Positions 27,338 to 37,214 of a stretch of 64,000 nucleotides of DNA are shown here, in pieces; position 1 is the stretch's first letter; every line of letters begins with the position of its first letter. A program made the translations under genes and the position numbers. Where the stretch lies: positions 62,001-126,000 of the forward strand of contig NZ_PVNP01000198.1 of the NCBI RefSeq assembly GCF_002993365.1. Direction: 5' to 3'. Under the pieces are notes generated by a model that was not told the origin of the DNA, did no database searches, and was given only the letters and a program-made list of their open reading frames with translations. The DNA is from Marisediminitalea alba. Lineage in GTDB: Bacteria > Pseudomonadota > Gammaproteobacteria > Enterobacterales > Alteromonadaceae.

Positions 27338-28204
27338 TTGTTGAATTGGTTTAAAGTCAACCTGCAGTATGTACTGCCTAAACACCTTATATCCCGATTA
27401 GTGGGTAAACTGGCTGCCGCTGAGGCAGGCGCCCTGACCACCTGGCTAATCAAGCTGTTTATTAAACAGTTTAAGGTCAACATGGACGAGGCTATGTATT
27501 CTCAGCCCGAGGACTACCGTACCTTTAATGCTTTTTTTACCCGTCCGTTAAAGCCCGGTGTGCGCCCTATTGAAGAAAATGAGGACGTGCTGTGTCATTC
27601 CGTAGACGGCACCGTCAGCCAGTTTGGTGATATTGTTGGCGAAGATCTTATCCAGGCCAAAGGTCACAAGTATACCTTATCGGCCTTACTGGGCGGTAAC
27701 CCGGAGCTCGCCCAGCCATTTAAAGGCGGTAAGTTTGCCACCATCTATCTGTCCCCCAAGGACTACCACCGCATTCATATGCCCATTGAGGGCAAGCTCA
27801 CCGACATGGTGTATGTGCCCGGCGAACTGTTTTCAGTGAATCCACTGACGGCAGAAAATGTACCGGGCTTGTTTGCCCGCAACGAACGGGTAGTCACCAT
27901 TTATGATACGCCGGTGGGCAAAATGGCCATTGTACTGGTGGGTGCAACGATTGTTGCCAGTATCGATACAGTATGGGCCGGCACTGTTACTCCGCCAACC
28001 GGTAAGCATGTTACTCACTGGCACTACGAAGGCGACGAAGGGGTATCCCTGGCGAAAGGCGAAGAGCTTGGTCAGTTTAAGCTTGGGTCAACAATCGTGG
28101 TGTGTTTTGAGCCGGATAAGGTCGACTTTGCCGACCTGGCGCTCGAGCAGGTTACCCGATTAGGCCAGCCTTTTGCGACCAAAACAGCCCCTGCCGCTGA
28201 TTAA
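27338..28204 (+). CDS. psd: Phosphatidylserine decarboxylase proenzyme
   Basis: Pyruvoyl-dependent inner-membrane enzyme converting phosphatidylserine to phosphatidylethanolamine. It is 288 residues. The self-cleavage LGST motif is at residues 249-252 (cut between G250 and S251, giving the beta chain and the pyruvoyl alpha chain). Family motifs [23 protein letters not shown] and [13 protein letters not shown] are present. The start is TTG at 27338, 8 nt after AGGAG, matching the MLN-F/WK start of E. coli Psd. The last base overlaps the next start (TAATG). Confidence 0.96.
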   Translation: MLNWFKVNLQYVLPKHLISRLVGKLAAAEAGALTTWLIKLFIKQFKVNMDEAMYSQPEDYRTFNAFFTRPLKPGVRPIEENEDVLCHSVDGTVSQFGDIVGEDLIQAKGHKYTLSALLGGNPELAQPFKGGKFATIYLSPKDYHRIHMPIEGKLTDMVYVPGELFSVNPLTAENVPGLFARNERVVTIYDTPVGKMAIVLVGATIVASIDTVWAGTVTPPTGKHVTHWHYEGDEGVSLAKGEELGQFKLGSTIVVCFEPDKVDFADLALEQVTRLGQPFATKTAPAAD

Positions 28205-29079
28205 TGGATCCCGTTAAAAAGAGTCTTGTTACCCTTCATCTTGCGGTAGTGCTTTTAGGCGGTACCGGGCTCTTTTCCAAGATCATCCCGCTAAACGCCA
28301 TCGACATTACGTTGGGGCGAAGTTTGTTTGCCTGTCTGGCCTTGTGCTTATTCGTCAGGGCTGGCAGAGATCACCTGCGTCTTGAGCGTCGCCTCGATTA
28401 TTTTATTGCCATTGGGCTGGGCGTGCTGATGGCAGCTCACTGGGCCACCTATTTTGCTTCCATGCAGTACGCTGGTGTCTCGGTGGGGATGATTGCCATG
28501 TTCACTTTTCCGGTGATTACCGTATTACTTGAGCCGCTGTTTGAGAAAACCCGACTGGCCTGGCAGGACATGCTCAGTGCTCTGGTGGTTGTTATAGGCA
28601 TAGTATTAATTGTACCTGAGGTTTCGCTGGATAACGACATAACACTCGGGGTTGGGCTGGGTGTTATATCGGCGGTCCTTTACGCAGTACGTAACCTGTC
28701 CTTAAGAAAGTACTTTTCTCACTACAGTGGTGCCCGTTCTATGGCCTGGCAAACACTGATTATCGTGTTATGCCTGCTACCGTTCAGTGACTTACCAAAC
28801 ACTCAGCAGGATACCAGCGTATGGTTGTTGCTGCTGGCGCTGGGTACCGCATTTACCGCGCTGCCTCATGCATTGGTGGCTAATAGTCTGGCTCACCTGC
28901 GTGCTAAAACCTTCTCCTTAATCGCCTGTATGCAGCCTTTTTATGGCGTCATCTTTGCCATTATCCTGCTTAACGAGTCGCCGGGATGGCAGACCCTGTT
29001 AGGCGGAATTTTAGTGACCTCAGCGTCAATATATGAAACAGTAAACACCCATAAATCAGCATCTGCCACCAATGAGTAA
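28204..29079 (+). CDS. EamA-family (DMT superfamily) inner-membrane transporter
   Basis: A 291-residue protein with about ten hydrophobic helices in two EamA repeats (about 10-135 and 150-285). Typical segments are NAIDITLGRSLFACLALCLF, FTFPVITVLLEPLFEKTRL in the first repeat and LIACMQPFYGVIFAIILLNESP in the second. The substrate (metabolite or amino-acid efflux in this family) is unknown. It overlaps psd by one base and is followed 5 bp later by the phosphodiesterase gene, so the three are probably co-transcribed. Confidence 0.87.
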   Translation: MDPVKKSLVTLHLAVVLLGGTGLFSKIIPLNAIDITLGRSLFACLALCLFVRAGRDHLRLERRLDYFIAIGLGVLMAAHWATYFASMQYAGVSVGMIAMFTFPVITVLLEPLFEKTRLAWQDMLSALVVVIGIVLIVPEVSLDNDITLGVGLGVISAVLYAVRNLSLRKYFSHYSGARSMAWQTLIIVLCLLPFSDLPNTQQDTSVWLLLLALGTAFTALPHALVANSLAHLRAKTFSLIACMQPFYGVIFAIILLNESPGWQTLLGGILVTSASIYETVNTHKSASATNE

Positions 29080-29084
29080 TCGTT

Positions 29085-29789
29085 ATGTGGATCTTAGGTC
29101 ATCGCGGCGCCAGCGCTGCAGCACCTGAAAATACGCTGGCCGCGTTTTCACTGGCCATGACGCAACAGGCAACGGGCATCGAACTTGATGTTTATCAGGT
29201 CGAAGATGAAATTGTTATTATTCATGACCGCTGGTTAAACCGCACCACCAACGGCAAGGGCATGGTCACCAGCCATCCGCTTTCATACCTACGTAGTCTG
29301 GACGCCGGTAATGGTGAAGTTATCCCCTATCTGGCAGAGGTGTTCGAAATTCTGCCCGCAGAGGCCGTGCTCAATGTGGAAATTAAACACCTGAGTAATG
29401 TGGATAGCTGGCTGGAAAAAATTCATCAGGGCCTGACTCAGAGCGGTTTCCCGGCTGAAAACCTAATTATCTCATCATTTAATCACCGCTGGATCCGTCA
29501 GATTAAAGCCGCCTGGCCGCAGGTGCACATTGGTGCACTGACCGCTACCTACCCCGAGAATGGTCTGGGTTTCGCCCACGATCTGGATGCCTTTTCGCTA
29601 CATATGGCCTTGGATGTAGTGGATGAATTCTATGTGAGAGAAGCCCGCCAGGCAGGTTTAAAAGTACTGGTGTATACCGTAGATTATCCGGAAGATATGC
29701 TGATGCTGAAAACCTGGGGCGTTGATGGGATTTTTACCAACGTGCCGGACTTAGCCCGACAGGTGCTTAGCCCCAGGGAAGAATCTTAG
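29085..29789 (+). CDS. Glycerophosphodiester phosphodiesterase, UgpQ-like
   Basis: Hydrolyses glycerophosphodiesters from phospholipid turnover to glycerol-3-phosphate and an alcohol. It is 234 residues, the short cytoplasmic UgpQ type with no signal peptide. Catalytic motifs: HRGASAAAPENTLAAF (His, Arg, Glu), GIELDVYQVEDEIVIIHD (metal-binding E-x-D and general acid His), LNVEIKH, and VDGIFTNVPDLA near the end. Its 3' end overlaps the convergent MerC-family gene by 4 bp. Confidence 0.92.
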   Translation: MWILGHRGASAAAPENTLAAFSLAMTQQATGIELDVYQVEDEIVIIHDRWLNRTTNGKGMVTSHPLSYLRSLDAGNGEVIPYLAEVFEILPAEAVLNVEIKHLSNVDSWLEKIHQGLTQSGFPAENLIISSFNHRWIRQIKAAWPQVHIGALTATYPENGLGFAHDLDAFSLHMALDVVDEFYVREARQAGLKVLVYTVDYPEDMLMLKTWGVDGIFTNVPDLARQVLSPREES

Positions 29790-30202
29790 CGGTGATCACT
29801 AGCCAGATGCTGAGAAACCACCTTACCTTTACAACAACGGCATTTACGGCATAAGCGTAAGTTGAGCCAGTGGCCCAGAATAATCAGGCCGGCACCAAAG
29901 GCAATGGTAAAGGGCTCGCCGGACTCCCCAAACATGTCTTTAAACCAGTAAATTCCCCCTCCACTTAGCAATAGCAGCAGCGGATAGTATTTACCATGGT
30001 ACCGCACAGCACCGCTGATAAGGGCAACGCTACCGATAAGAATGGATAAGCTTAAAATGGTCCGTTCAAACCAGGTTTGGCCAAACATACTGGAAGCCAG
30101 CAATGGCAGCAGCGGGATCGCAAGACAATGCAAAGCACACAGGCTCGAAATCCAGATCCCAAGCCGGTCTAAAAATGTTGGATTGTCGATGGGTGATTGC
30201 AT
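29786..30202 (-). CDS. MerC-domain membrane protein under a Zur-like box
   Basis: A 138-residue inner-membrane protein with four predicted helices. It resembles the MerC mercury-transport family: the first helix carries SSLCALHCLAIPLLPLL with the paired cysteines (CALHC), and the C-terminal tail is a second cysteine cluster, CRKCRCCKGK, followed by His-rich SQHLASDHR. No mer genes are nearby. A perfect Zur-type palindrome 20-38 bp upstream suggests control by zinc limitation, hence a role in zinc rather than mercury handling. That function is inference. Confidence 0.82.
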   Translation of the reverse strand: MQSPIDNPTFLDRLGIWISSLCALHCLAIPLLPLLASSMFGQTWFERTILSLSILIGSVALISGAVRYHGKYYPLLLLLSGGGIYWFKDMFGESGEPFTIAFGAGLIILGHWLNLRLCRKCRCCKGKVVSQHLASDHR

Positions 30203-30221
30203 AACTACCTTACCTTCAGCT

Positions 30222-30240
30222 GATGTTATAATATAACATC
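30222..30240. promoter_or_regulatory. Zur-type operator
   Basis: GATGTTATAATATAACATC is a perfect 19-bp palindrome (GATGTTATA-A-TATAACATC) matching the gammaproteobacterial Zur consensus core TGTTATANTATAACA. It lies immediately upstream of the MerC-family gene, where it would overlap the promoter. Confidence 0.8.
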
Positions 30241-30343
30241 CCTGAGTTTTTTCAAGATCCCATCAACGATCTTCATGGAAATAGCGGCAAAATACGACGA
30301 ATGACATGGGGTGATAGCTTAAAACCTTTCCGGCAGGGATTGC

Positions 30344-31162
30344 TTAGTTAGGCGCGGCAACACTTACCTGAGTGCTACTGACATATTCACGTTGCGGTGC
30401 ATCAGGTTTATCAAAGTAGTCGTGCATCGATTTCAGCGCATAGCGTTGTGCCGGAAGATCAGCCAGTTTATTCTGCAGAAACTCGATAGTACCCGGGTGG
30501 GGATGAGCAATGATAATCACTTTCGGGTGCTTACGGGTTAGCGCTATCGCCCGCTGCCACTGTTCATTCATAAAGGCTTCGGTTTGTTCATGGTCCAAAA
30601 AAACGTGACGTCTGGCATTGGGGATCTGTTTTTCACGGGCCACCTGTTGGGCCACGGTGAAACGGGTAGTGCGACTATCAACAAAAAATAACCCGGTATG
30701 TTTAATGACGTTCATCAGTGGTTGTAGTGCCTGGCCCGAGGCAGTGAGCACACTGCCCATGTGATTGTTAACGCCAATAGCATAAGGTACTGAGGCAAGA
30801 GCAGCCTCGAAGGTCGCGGTCATTTCGCTGGCATACATCGAAGAGGTGATGGCCCCAGGTCCCAGCGGCTTGTCGGATCGCGCTTCCATTGGCAGATGCA
30901 GCATCACATCACGGGACTGGGCATGGGCACGTTCGGCAAAGGCCTGGCCCTGCGGTGTATGAGGCAAAATGGAAAAAGTCACTGATTCAGGCAATGCAAA
31001 TGCTAGTTCGTCGGTGGCACGATAACCCATATCATCAATAATGATATAAAGCTCTGCAGGTGCCTGGGATGGCTGATGCGCGGTTGTTCGGCTGGCAGCC
31101 GATGTTGTTTGGCTAACCAGCATCCCCCACACAATAACGCAATAAATACCGAGCTGTTTCAA
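30344..31162 (-). CDS. Divergent polysaccharide deacetylase family protein (YibQ-like)
   Basis: A 272-residue secreted protein with a signal peptide (QLGIYCVIVWGMLVSQTTSA). It matches the YibQ/DUF610 divergent polysaccharide deacetylase family: LYIIIDDMGYRATDELAFALP (NodB-like Asp pair), FSILPHTPQG, MLHLPMEARS, GVNNHMGSVLT and FVDSRTTRFTVA. The reaction has not been established. It follows envC (125 bp) on the same strand, and gpmI-envC-yibQ is the E. coli order, so a cell-wall role is plausible. Confidence 0.9.
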   Translation of the reverse strand: MKQLGIYCVIVWGMLVSQTTSAASRTTAHQPSQAPAELYIIIDDMGYRATDELAFALPESVTFSILPHTPQGQAFAERAHAQSRDVMLHLPMEARSDKPLGPGAITSSMYASEMTATFEAALASVPYAIGVNNHMGSVLTASGQALQPLMNVIKHTGLFFVDSRTTRFTVAQQVAREKQIPNARRHVFLDHEQTEAFMNEQWQRAIALTRKHPKVIIIAHPHPGTIEFLQNKLADLPAQRYALKSMHDYFDKPDAPQREYVSSTQVSVAAPN

Positions 31163-31287
31163 GAGCGCACTTAAACCTGACTATTTGTAATTGTTATGGC
31201 CGCTAGCATACCAGCCGGGTTCACAATTACCAATATCAACCACCTTATTTGCATCCATACCAGTCTGGCTGAGGCGATACGAAAAGG

Positions 31288-32445
31288 CTAAATATCCAGC
31301 CACTGTAATGGGTTAAGTGCTTTGCCCTTATGGCGTATCTCAAAATACAAATTCGGTGACGACTGACCGCCACTTTGACCCAGTAATGCTACGGTCTCGC
31401 CTTTAGCCACCGCATCACCAGCCGAGCGAAGCAGTGCCTGATTGTGTCCGTAAACCGACATATAACCGTCACCGTGTTCTATGATAGTGACCAGACCGAA
31501 GCCTCTCAGCCAGTCAGAATAGATTACGCGGCCATGAGCGATGGCTTTTACCGCGCTGCCTTCACGGCCATCTATCATGATCCCTTTCCACCGCACCTGA
31601 CCCTGACGACGCTTACCAAATAAACGCCGCAGTGTACCGCTGGCAGGTTTTAACAACTTGCCCTTTTCTCCTGATAGGCCGGTTAATTCCTGCGGCACCT
31701 GACTGGCCCGCTGAGCACGTTCGATAGCTTCTAGCAATGCCTGCTCCGCTTCTCTTAACTGCGCAATCCGGCTTTCTTCGCTGGCAATTTTACTACGCAG
31801 CTTTACCAATGTTTGCTGGCGATCCTGTTGACGAGCTACCAGTTCATTTTGCTGACGCTCCTGATCGCTCAGCAACGCGCTTAATTCCTGAGCCTTGACC
31901 TGCAACTGGGTATTAACCTGTTCCAGCTCAGTGACGCTCGCCTTAAACTGAGTGATTTCTTTCTGTCGGGCTTCATTAAGGTATTTGTAGTAAGTCAGTA
32001 CGCGTTCAAAGCGTGCTGCATCCTCCTGGTAAAACACCATTTTGGCATAGTCGTAGTTACCGGAGATAAAAGCTGTTCTTAACTGACCACCAAGCAGTTC
32101 CTGCTGCTGAGCAATGGCTTGCTCGAGCTCATCACGCCGGCTTTTAAGGGCTTCCTGCTGGTCGCGGTTTTCGGCCAACGCGGTTTTGGTGTTATTGAGT
32201 CGCCGGGCCACTGCACCGATATCTTTTTCTGATTGTTCCAGTACTGATTGCAGTTCCCTGGCATCGGCTTTACTACCCTGTAATGCCTGTTGCCGGGCTT
32301 TTAATTCTTGCTGTAGCTCCGCCAGCTCCTGTTCGGCGTCATCACTTTGTGCTAAGGCAAAACCAGCAGGCGATAGCCCATACAACAATGCCACCAGCAC
32401 AAGGCTGGTGGCACAGTTCTTCAGCAACGCGACTACGGGCTGCAT
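31288..32445 (-). CDS. envC: EnvC-type murein hydrolase activator
   Basis: A 385-residue periplasmic protein with a signal peptide (residues 1 to about 33). Two long coiled-coil stretches (about 35-130 and 165-265) are followed by a LytM/M23 domain (about 285-385). In the LytM domain the zinc ligands of active peptidases are replaced (GIMIDGREG for the H-x(3)-D element, LYFEIRHKG for H-x-H), so it should not cut peptidoglycan itself but activate amidases AmiA/AmiB at the division site, as E. coli EnvC does. It starts 8 bp after gpmI. Confidence 0.93.
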   Translation of the reverse strand: MQPVVALLKNCATSLVLVALLYGLSPAGFALAQSDDAEQELAELQQELKARQQALQGSKADARELQSVLEQSEKDIGAVARRLNNTKTALAENRDQQEALKSRRDELEQAIAQQQELLGGQLRTAFISGNYDYAKMVFYQEDAARFERVLTYYKYLNEARQKEITQFKASVTELEQVNTQLQVKAQELSALLSDQERQQNELVARQQDRQQTLVKLRSKIASEESRIAQLREAEQALLEAIERAQRASQVPQELTGLSGEKGKLLKPASGTLRRLFGKRRQGQVRWKGIMIDGREGSAVKAIAHGRVIYSDWLRGFGLVTIIEHGDGYMSVYGHNQALLRSAGDAVAKGETVALLGQSGGQSSPNLYFEIRHKGKALNPLQWLDI

Positions 32446-32453
32446 ATCTCTAT

Positions 32454-33989
32454 TTAAGATTTTAAAGTCATAATGGTTTTGCCGGTCATTTCTTCTGGTT
32501 GCTCCACACCCATCAGATGCAACATGGTAGGCGCTACATCGCTGAGTGTGCCGCCTTTACGAGGCTCAGCACTACGACCAAAGTAAATAAACGGTACAGG
32601 CTCACTGGTGTGAGCAGTGTGGGCCTGGCCAGACTCGTTATCTACCATTTGTTCTGCGTTACCGTGGTCAGCAGTGATCAGACACTCGCCGCCGGTTTTC
32701 TTCAGTGCCTTAACTACACGCCCAATGGATTTATCGACCGCTTCACAGGCTTTAACCGCCGCATCGAAATCGCCGGTATGGCCCACCATATCGCCATTCG
32801 GATAGTTACAGATGATCACGTCAAACTTGCCGGATTCGATCGCTCCAACCAGTTCGTCGGTGAGTTTTTCTGAATTCATTTCCGGCTGCAGATCATAAGT
32901 AGCTACATCGGGTGATGGAATAAGAATACGCTCTTCGCCGTTGAATTCTTTTTCTACACCGCCAGAAAAGAAAAAAGTAACGTGGGCGTACTTTTCTGTT
33001 TCTGAAATGCGCAGTTGCGTTTTACCCTGCTTCTCCAACCACTCGCCGAGCACGTTAACCAGTTTTTCGGATGGGAAGGCTACCGGTGCATCGAAGTCAG
33101 CCGAGTACTCGGTTAGCATCACAAATGCCGACAGCTCTGGCTTTACTGCCAGCTCAAAACCATCAAAACTCTTATCAACGAACACCTGGGTTAACTGACG
33201 TGCACGGTCGGCACGGAAGTTCATAAAAACAATGGCGTCACCATCTTCTACACTCACGCTGTCGCCAATAACAGTAGGTGGCACAAACTCATCGTTTTTG
33301 CCTGCCTCATAAGAGGCTTTTAACCCGGCGACCGCCGATTCTGCCGTCGCTTCGCCTTTGCCCTGAGTGATCAGGTCGTAAGCTTTCTGCACCCGATCCC
33401 AGCGCTTGTCACGGTCCATGGCAAAATAGCGACCAATGATAGTGGCCGTTTTACCACAGCCTATCTCAGCAAATACCTCATCGGCTTTTTCCAAAGACGC
33501 TTCAGCGCTTTGTGGAGGTGTATCACGGCCATCCAGAAAAGCGTGTAAGTAAACTTTTTTCGCACCGCGGTGAGCAGCCATTTTCAGCGCTGCAAAAATA
33601 TGGTCTTCGTGACTGTGAACACCACCTGGTGAAAGCAGACCCATAATATGTACCGCTTTATCTTTACTTACCGCGTCGTCAATGGCTTTTACCAGTGCCG
33701 GATTGTGCTCAAACTCGCCGTCTGCAATGGATTTGGTTACTTTGGTAAAGTCCTGATACACCACGCGGCCTGCGCCGAGGTTAACATGACCTACTTCAGA
33801 GTTACCCATTTGACCCTCGGGTAAACCCACATCCAGCCCGGAACCGCTGATTAACGTGTTTGGGTACTCTTTGGTTAAAGCATCCAGATTTGGCGTGTTC
33901 GCGGCCAGGATGGCATTTTGATCTGCATCCTCACGATATCCCCAGCCATCGAGTACGATTAGTGCCAGTGTCTTCTTGGATTGCGTCAT
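32454..33989 (-). CDS. gpmI: 2,3-bisphosphoglycerate-independent phosphoglycerate mutase
   Basis: Manganese-dependent interconversion of 3- and 2-phosphoglycerate in glycolysis and gluconeogenesis. It is 511 residues. The N-terminal metal site is [10 protein letters not shown], the catalytic serine lies in [17 protein letters not shown], the substrate loop is [14 protein letters not shown] and DGRDTPP, and the C-terminal alkaline-phosphatase-like metal ligands are in ADHGNAEQM and AHTSEPVPF. Strong ribosome-binding site AGGAG about 6 nt before the ATG. First gene of gpmI-envC-yibQ. Confidence 0.97.
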   Translation of the reverse strand: MTQSKKTLALIVLDGWGYREDADQNAILAANTPNLDALTKEYPNTLISGSGLDVGLPEGQMGNSEVGHVNLGAGRVVYQDFTKVTKSIADGEFEHNPALVKAIDDAVSKDKAVHIMGLLSPGGVHSHEDHIFAALKMAAHRGAKKVYLHAFLDGRDTPPQSAEASLEKADEVFAEIGCGKTATIIGRYFAMDRDKRWDRVQKAYDLITQGKGEATAESAVAGLKASYEAGKNDEFVPPTVIGDSVSVEDGDAIVFMNFRADRARQLTQVFVDKSFDGFELAVKPELSAFVMLTEYSADFDAPVAFPSEKLVNVLGEWLEKQGKTQLRISETEKYAHVTFFFSGGVEKEFNGEERILIPSPDVATYDLQPEMNSEKLTDELVGAIESGKFDVIICNYPNGDMVGHTGDFDAAVKACEAVDKSIGRVVKALKKTGGECLITADHGNAEQMVDNESGQAHTAHTSEPVPFIYFGRSAEPRKGGTLSDVAPTMLHLMGVEQPEEMTGKTIMTLKS

Positions 33990-34334
33990 GGGTTCTCCTG
34001 TAAAATTTCGTTGCCCTTATCAGGCGATGCTGTTCGGGTTAGTTATCCGCTTGCCCGGCTTATTATTAGGTACCGATATTGTCAGGCTTTGGATTGTTCC
34101 GTAGGGCGAGGCATACATTTATATTACCAAACCCTAGAGGGGATTGAAGAGCAGATGTTGAAAAATACCTCAATCAGTTTAATTGAGAATGTGAATTAAC
34201 CAACCGAAGTACAGTAATTTAGCGCGCTTAGCGTTGTATTAACTGGGCTTCCTCCGCGCAAAGCTGGTTTCTGTTGTTTTTTTCTATATACTTTGCACTC
34301 TTTTTTTAACAAACCGATGCATTGGGAAGACGTA
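33990..34334. other. Divergent intergenic region, gpmI / rhodanese gene
   Basis: 345 bp holding both promoters. Only TATACT at 34287-34292 upstream of the rhodanese gene looks like a -10, without a convincing -35. A 72-codon frame across it shows no protein character. Nothing else is recognised. Confidence 0.4.
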
Positions 34335-34760
34335 ATGGATCAACTCATCGAATTTGCCAGCAATAACATTATACTGGCGGGTATCTGGCTGGCGCTGGTT
34401 ATTATGCTGATTTACAGCTATGTCAGCGGTCTGATTTCCTCTGTCAAAGAAGTCAGTGTGCACGAAATGACATTGCTGATTAACCGTGAAGATGCAGTGG
34501 TTCTTGACACCCGCCCTGCCAACGACTTTAAGGCAGGTCATATCACCGGTGCCCGGCAGATCAAGCCGGAAGAGGTTCGTGAAAAGAACTTCAGCAAGCT
34601 TGAAAAATACAAAGACACGCCCATTATTGTTGTTTGTGCCATGGGTAACAGCGCACGCGGCGTAGCTGCTGCAATGACAAAAGACGGTTTCAGTAAAGTA
34701 AATGTACTGAAAGGCGGCATGAACGCCTGGTCTCAGGCCGGCTTACCCGTTGCTAAATAA
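34335..34760 (+). CDS. Membrane-anchored rhodanese-like protein (YibN-like)
   Basis: A 141-residue protein with one N-terminal membrane helix (IILAGIWLALVIMLIYSYVSG) and a cytoplasmic rhodanese domain. VVLDTRPANDFKAGHITGA and the active-site loop VCAMGNSARG with Cys101 are intact, so sulfurtransferase chemistry is possible, unlike E. coli YibN whose loop is altered. The ATG at 34335 has GGGAAG about 7 nt upstream and gives the same N terminus as YibN; an ATG at 34293 is also in frame. It begins the yibN-grxC-secB-gpsA block. Confidence 0.9.
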   Translation: MDQLIEFASNNIILAGIWLALVIMLIYSYVSGLISSVKEVSVHEMTLLINREDAVVLDTRPANDFKAGHITGARQIKPEEVREKNFSKLEKYKDTPIIVVCAMGNSARGVAAAMTKDGFSKVNVLKGGMNAWSQAGLPVAK

Positions 34761-34780
34761 TCAACCAAAAGGCCGCTATT

Positions 34781-35038
34781 GTGAGTAAAGTTGAAATCTA
34801 CACCAAAGCTTATTGCCCCTTTTGCACCCGGGCAAAAGCCCTGCTCCAGCAAAAAGGTGTTGAATACACTGAGTATGCCATCGATGCCGAGCCTGCCTTG
34901 CGCGATGTTATGATTGAGCGCGCAAATGGCGGTTATACAGTGCCGCAAATATTCATTAACGACCAGCACATTGGTGGTTGTGATGATATGTTTGCGCTGG
35001 AAAGACAGCAAGAACTCGATCCACTGCTGGCCAGCTAA
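34781..35038 (+). CDS. grxC: Glutaredoxin 3
   Basis: Glutathione-dependent disulfide reductase; 85 residues, normal for GrxC. The redox centre CPFC is at residues 12-15 (YTKAYCPFCTRAK). The cis-proline loop GGYTVPQIFI and the GSH-binding GGCDDM are visible. The start is GTG at 34781, 20 bp after the rhodanese gene. Confidence 0.96.
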   Translation: MSKVEIYTKAYCPFCTRAKALLQQKGVEYTEYAIDAEPALRDVMIERANGGYTVPQIFINDQHIGGCDDMFALERQQELDPLLAS

Positions 35039-35077
35039 TTATTCTTATAAAATTTAAAATTACACTTAGGTAAAAAC

Positions 35078-35584
35078 ATGTCTGAAGAAAACCAAAGCAA
35101 TCAAGAAAACGCCGCTGCCGGCCAGGGTCAAGCGCCACAATTCAACATCCAGCGTATCTACACAAAAGACATCTCTTTTGAGTCACCAAACGCACCAGGC
35201 ATCTTCACTAAAGAGTGGAAACCAGAAATCAAACTGGACATCGATACCTCTACTGACAAACTGGATGGTAACCTGTTCGAAGTTGTTCTGTCGGTTACCG
35301 TTACAGCCACCATGGGCGAAGAAACTGCATTCCTGTGTGAAGTAGAGCAAGCCGGTATTTTCATGATTGGTGACATGCCAGAACAAAACAAAGCGCACAT
35401 GCTGGGTTCTTTCTGTCCGAACACGCTGTTCCCATATGCTCGTGAAACTATTTCTAACCTGGTTAATCGCGGTACCTTCCCGCCGTTAAACCTGGCGCCG
35501 GTAAACTTTGACGCGATCTTTGCTGCATACATGCAAAAACGTGCTCAGGAAGCTCAGGCATCTCAGCAACAACTGGACGCCTAA
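35078..35584 (+). CDS. secB: Export chaperone SecB
   Basis: Homotetrameric chaperone that keeps preproteins unfolded and passes them to SecA. It is 168 residues. Conserved segments: [30 protein letters not shown], the [17 protein letters not shown] core and [15 protein letters not shown]. It has an acidic Gln-rich N terminus and an AQASQQQ C-terminal tail. The gene ends 7 bp before gpsA. Confidence 0.97.
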   Translation: MSEENQSNQENAAAGQGQAPQFNIQRIYTKDISFESPNAPGIFTKEWKPEIKLDIDTSTDKLDGNLFEVVLSVTVTATMGEETAFLCEVEQAGIFMIGDMPEQNKAHMLGSFCPNTLFPYARETISNLVNRGTFPPLNLAPVNFDAIFAAYMQKRAQEAQASQQQLDA

Positions 35585-35591
35585 GACGCCC

Positions 35592-36593
35592 ATGAATGAT
35601 GCGTCGGTTACCGTTCTTGGAGCAGGCTCCTATGGCACTGCTCTGGCTATCTGTTTAGCCCGTAACAATACACCCACCGTACTGTGGGGCAGAGACGCCA
35701 AACAGTTATCTGTTATGGCTGACAGCCGCCAGAACGAACGGTATCTGCCCGGCGCCTCCTTTCCCGATGCGCTCTCGGTTGAGAGCGATTTAGCCTCTGC
35801 TGTTGCGCACAGTCGCGATATTCTGGTGGTGGTACCAAGCCATGCCTTTAAAGGCATGCTTGAGCAATTAGCGCCGTTACTGCACGACTCTCAGCGAATT
35901 GTGTGGGCCACCAAAGGCCTAGAGCCGGGCAGCGGTCGTCTGCTCAAAGAAGTTGCTTTGGAAGTGCTGGGTGATAAATACCCGCTGGCAGTGTTATCAG
36001 GGCCGACTTTCGCCAAAGAAATGGCGGCGGGCTTGCCCACGGCTATCTCCCTGTCTTCCACGGATGATAAGTTTATCGACGCCATGGCAGCCAAACTGCA
36101 TTGCGCCCGTTCATTTCGGGTTTACAAAAACCCCGACTTTACCGGTGTGCAACTTGGCGGCGCGGTTAAGAACGTAATTGCCATTGGTGCCGGGCTGGCC
36201 GATGGGCTGGGTTTTGGTGCCAATGCCCGTACTGCGTTAATTACCCGCGGACTGGCTGAACTGACCCGTTTGGGCGTTCAGGCCGGCGCGCAGCCAGAAA
36301 CCTTTATGGGTATGGCCGGGTTAGGCGATCTGGTGCTTACCTGTACTGACAACCAGTCCCGTAATCGCCGCTTCGGCCTTGCTTTGGGTAAAGGCACATC
36401 GGTGGACAACGCCATGGAAGAAATCGGTCAGGTAGTAGAAGGCTACCGCAACACCGAAGAAGTGGTTATCCTGGCTCGTAAGCTGGGCGTGGAAATGCCC
36501 ATTTGCGAACAGATTTATGCCGTGCTTTACGAGGGCAAATCGCCTAAAGACGCCGCCCTGGCCTTACTGGGCAGAGAACTTAAGTCTGAATAA
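35592..36593 (+). CDS. gpsA: Glycerol-3-phosphate dehydrogenase [NAD(P)+]
   Basis: Reduces dihydroxyacetone phosphate to sn-glycerol-3-phosphate for phospholipid synthesis. It is 333 residues. The Rossmann motif is [12 protein letters not shown] at the N terminus, followed by [23 protein letters not shown] and the catalytic-lysine region [14 protein letters not shown]. An in-frame start at 35508 lies inside secB; the ATG at 35592 gives the normal protein. The E. coli order secB-gpsA is kept. Confidence 0.96.
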   Translation: MNDASVTVLGAGSYGTALAICLARNNTPTVLWGRDAKQLSVMADSRQNERYLPGASFPDALSVESDLASAVAHSRDILVVVPSHAFKGMLEQLAPLLHDSQRIVWATKGLEPGSGRLLKEVALEVLGDKYPLAVLSGPTFAKEMAAGLPTAISLSSTDDKFIDAMAAKLHCARSFRVYKNPDFTGVQLGGAVKNVIAIGAGLADGLGFGANARTALITRGLAELTRLGVQAGAQPETFMGMAGLGDLVLTCTDNQSRNRRFGLALGKGTSVDNAMEEIGQVVEGYRNTEEVVILARKLGVEMPICEQIYAVLYEGKSPKDAALALLGRELKSE

Positions 36594-36614
36594 CAAGCCT
36601 TAGCTTGTTATTCA
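36592..36614. repeat. Hairpin repeat, copy 1 (AACAAGC-CTTA-GCTTGTT)
   Basis: A 23-bp unit, AACAAGCCTTAGCTTGTTATTCA, with a 7-bp perfect stem and CTTA loop. It begins inside the gpsA stop codon and is repeated exactly at 36668. Confidence 0.8.
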
Positions 36615-36667
36615 TGCAGGAATTGCAAAGCAATATCCGGTATCCCTTTAAATTATCTGATGAACTA

Positions 36668-36690
36668 AACAAGCCTTAGCTTGTTATTCA
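36668..36690. repeat. Hairpin repeat, copy 2
   Basis: Exact 23-bp copy of the unit at 36592, in the same orientation and 76 bp later. It ends 4 bp before the trmL stop. Together the copies fill the convergent gpsA/trmL gap and may act as weak terminators or mRNA 3'-end stabilisers. Confidence 0.8.
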
Positions 36691-36694
36691 CATG

Positions 36695-37159
36695 TTAGCG
36701 CGCGCCGTCGTAGCCAAACTGGCGCCAGGACTCATACACAAATACCGATACCGCATTCGACAGGTTCATGCTGCGACTGTCTGGCAGCATAGGAATGCGC
36801 ACCCGTTGCCCGGGCGGTAACGAGTCGATGATGTCATCGGGTAATCCGCGGGTTTCCGGCCCGAACAATAACGCGTCACCCTTTTTGTATTGCACATCAG
36901 AGTGAAACGCTTTGCCTTTGGTGGTACATGCAAATACCCGTGCTGGCTGACGCTCTTCAAGAAAACGCTCGAAACTGGCATAGCGCTTAACTTCTGCAAA
37001 CTCGTGATAATCCAGCCCTGCCCGACGCACCCGTTTATCATCCCAGTCAAAACCCAACGGCTCGATAAGATGCAGTGCATAACCGGTATTGGCACACAGG
37101 CGAATAATGTTACCGGTGTTAGGTGGAATTTCTGGCTGGTATAACACGATGTCTAACAT
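36695..37159 (-). CDS. trmL: tRNA (cytidine/uridine-34 2'-O)-methyltransferase TrmL
   Basis: SPOUT-class methyltransferase modifying the wobble base of tRNA-Leu. It is 154 residues. Motifs: [20 protein letters not shown] at the N terminus (motif 1), [10 protein letters not shown] (motif 2) and [23 protein letters not shown] (motif 3 trefoil knot, SAM site). Convergent with gpsA; in E. coli trmL also lies close to gpsA. Confidence 0.95.
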   Translation of the reverse strand: MLDIVLYQPEIPPNTGNIIRLCANTGYALHLIEPLGFDWDDKRVRRAGLDYHEFAEVKRYASFERFLEERQPARVFACTTKGKAFHSDVQYKKGDALLFGPETRGLPDDIIDSLPPGQRVRIPMLPDSRSMNLSNAVSVFVYESWRQFGYDGAR

Positions 37160-37214
37160 GCTGGTTCACTCTTTTCTAAGTCGGGCGGCATTATGAGAGG
37201 TTTCGTGTAGCCGG

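Noticed and set aside
33981..34199. 72-codon frame between gpmI and the rhodanese gene
   Set aside because: Overlaps the gpmI start and its control region and has no coding character.
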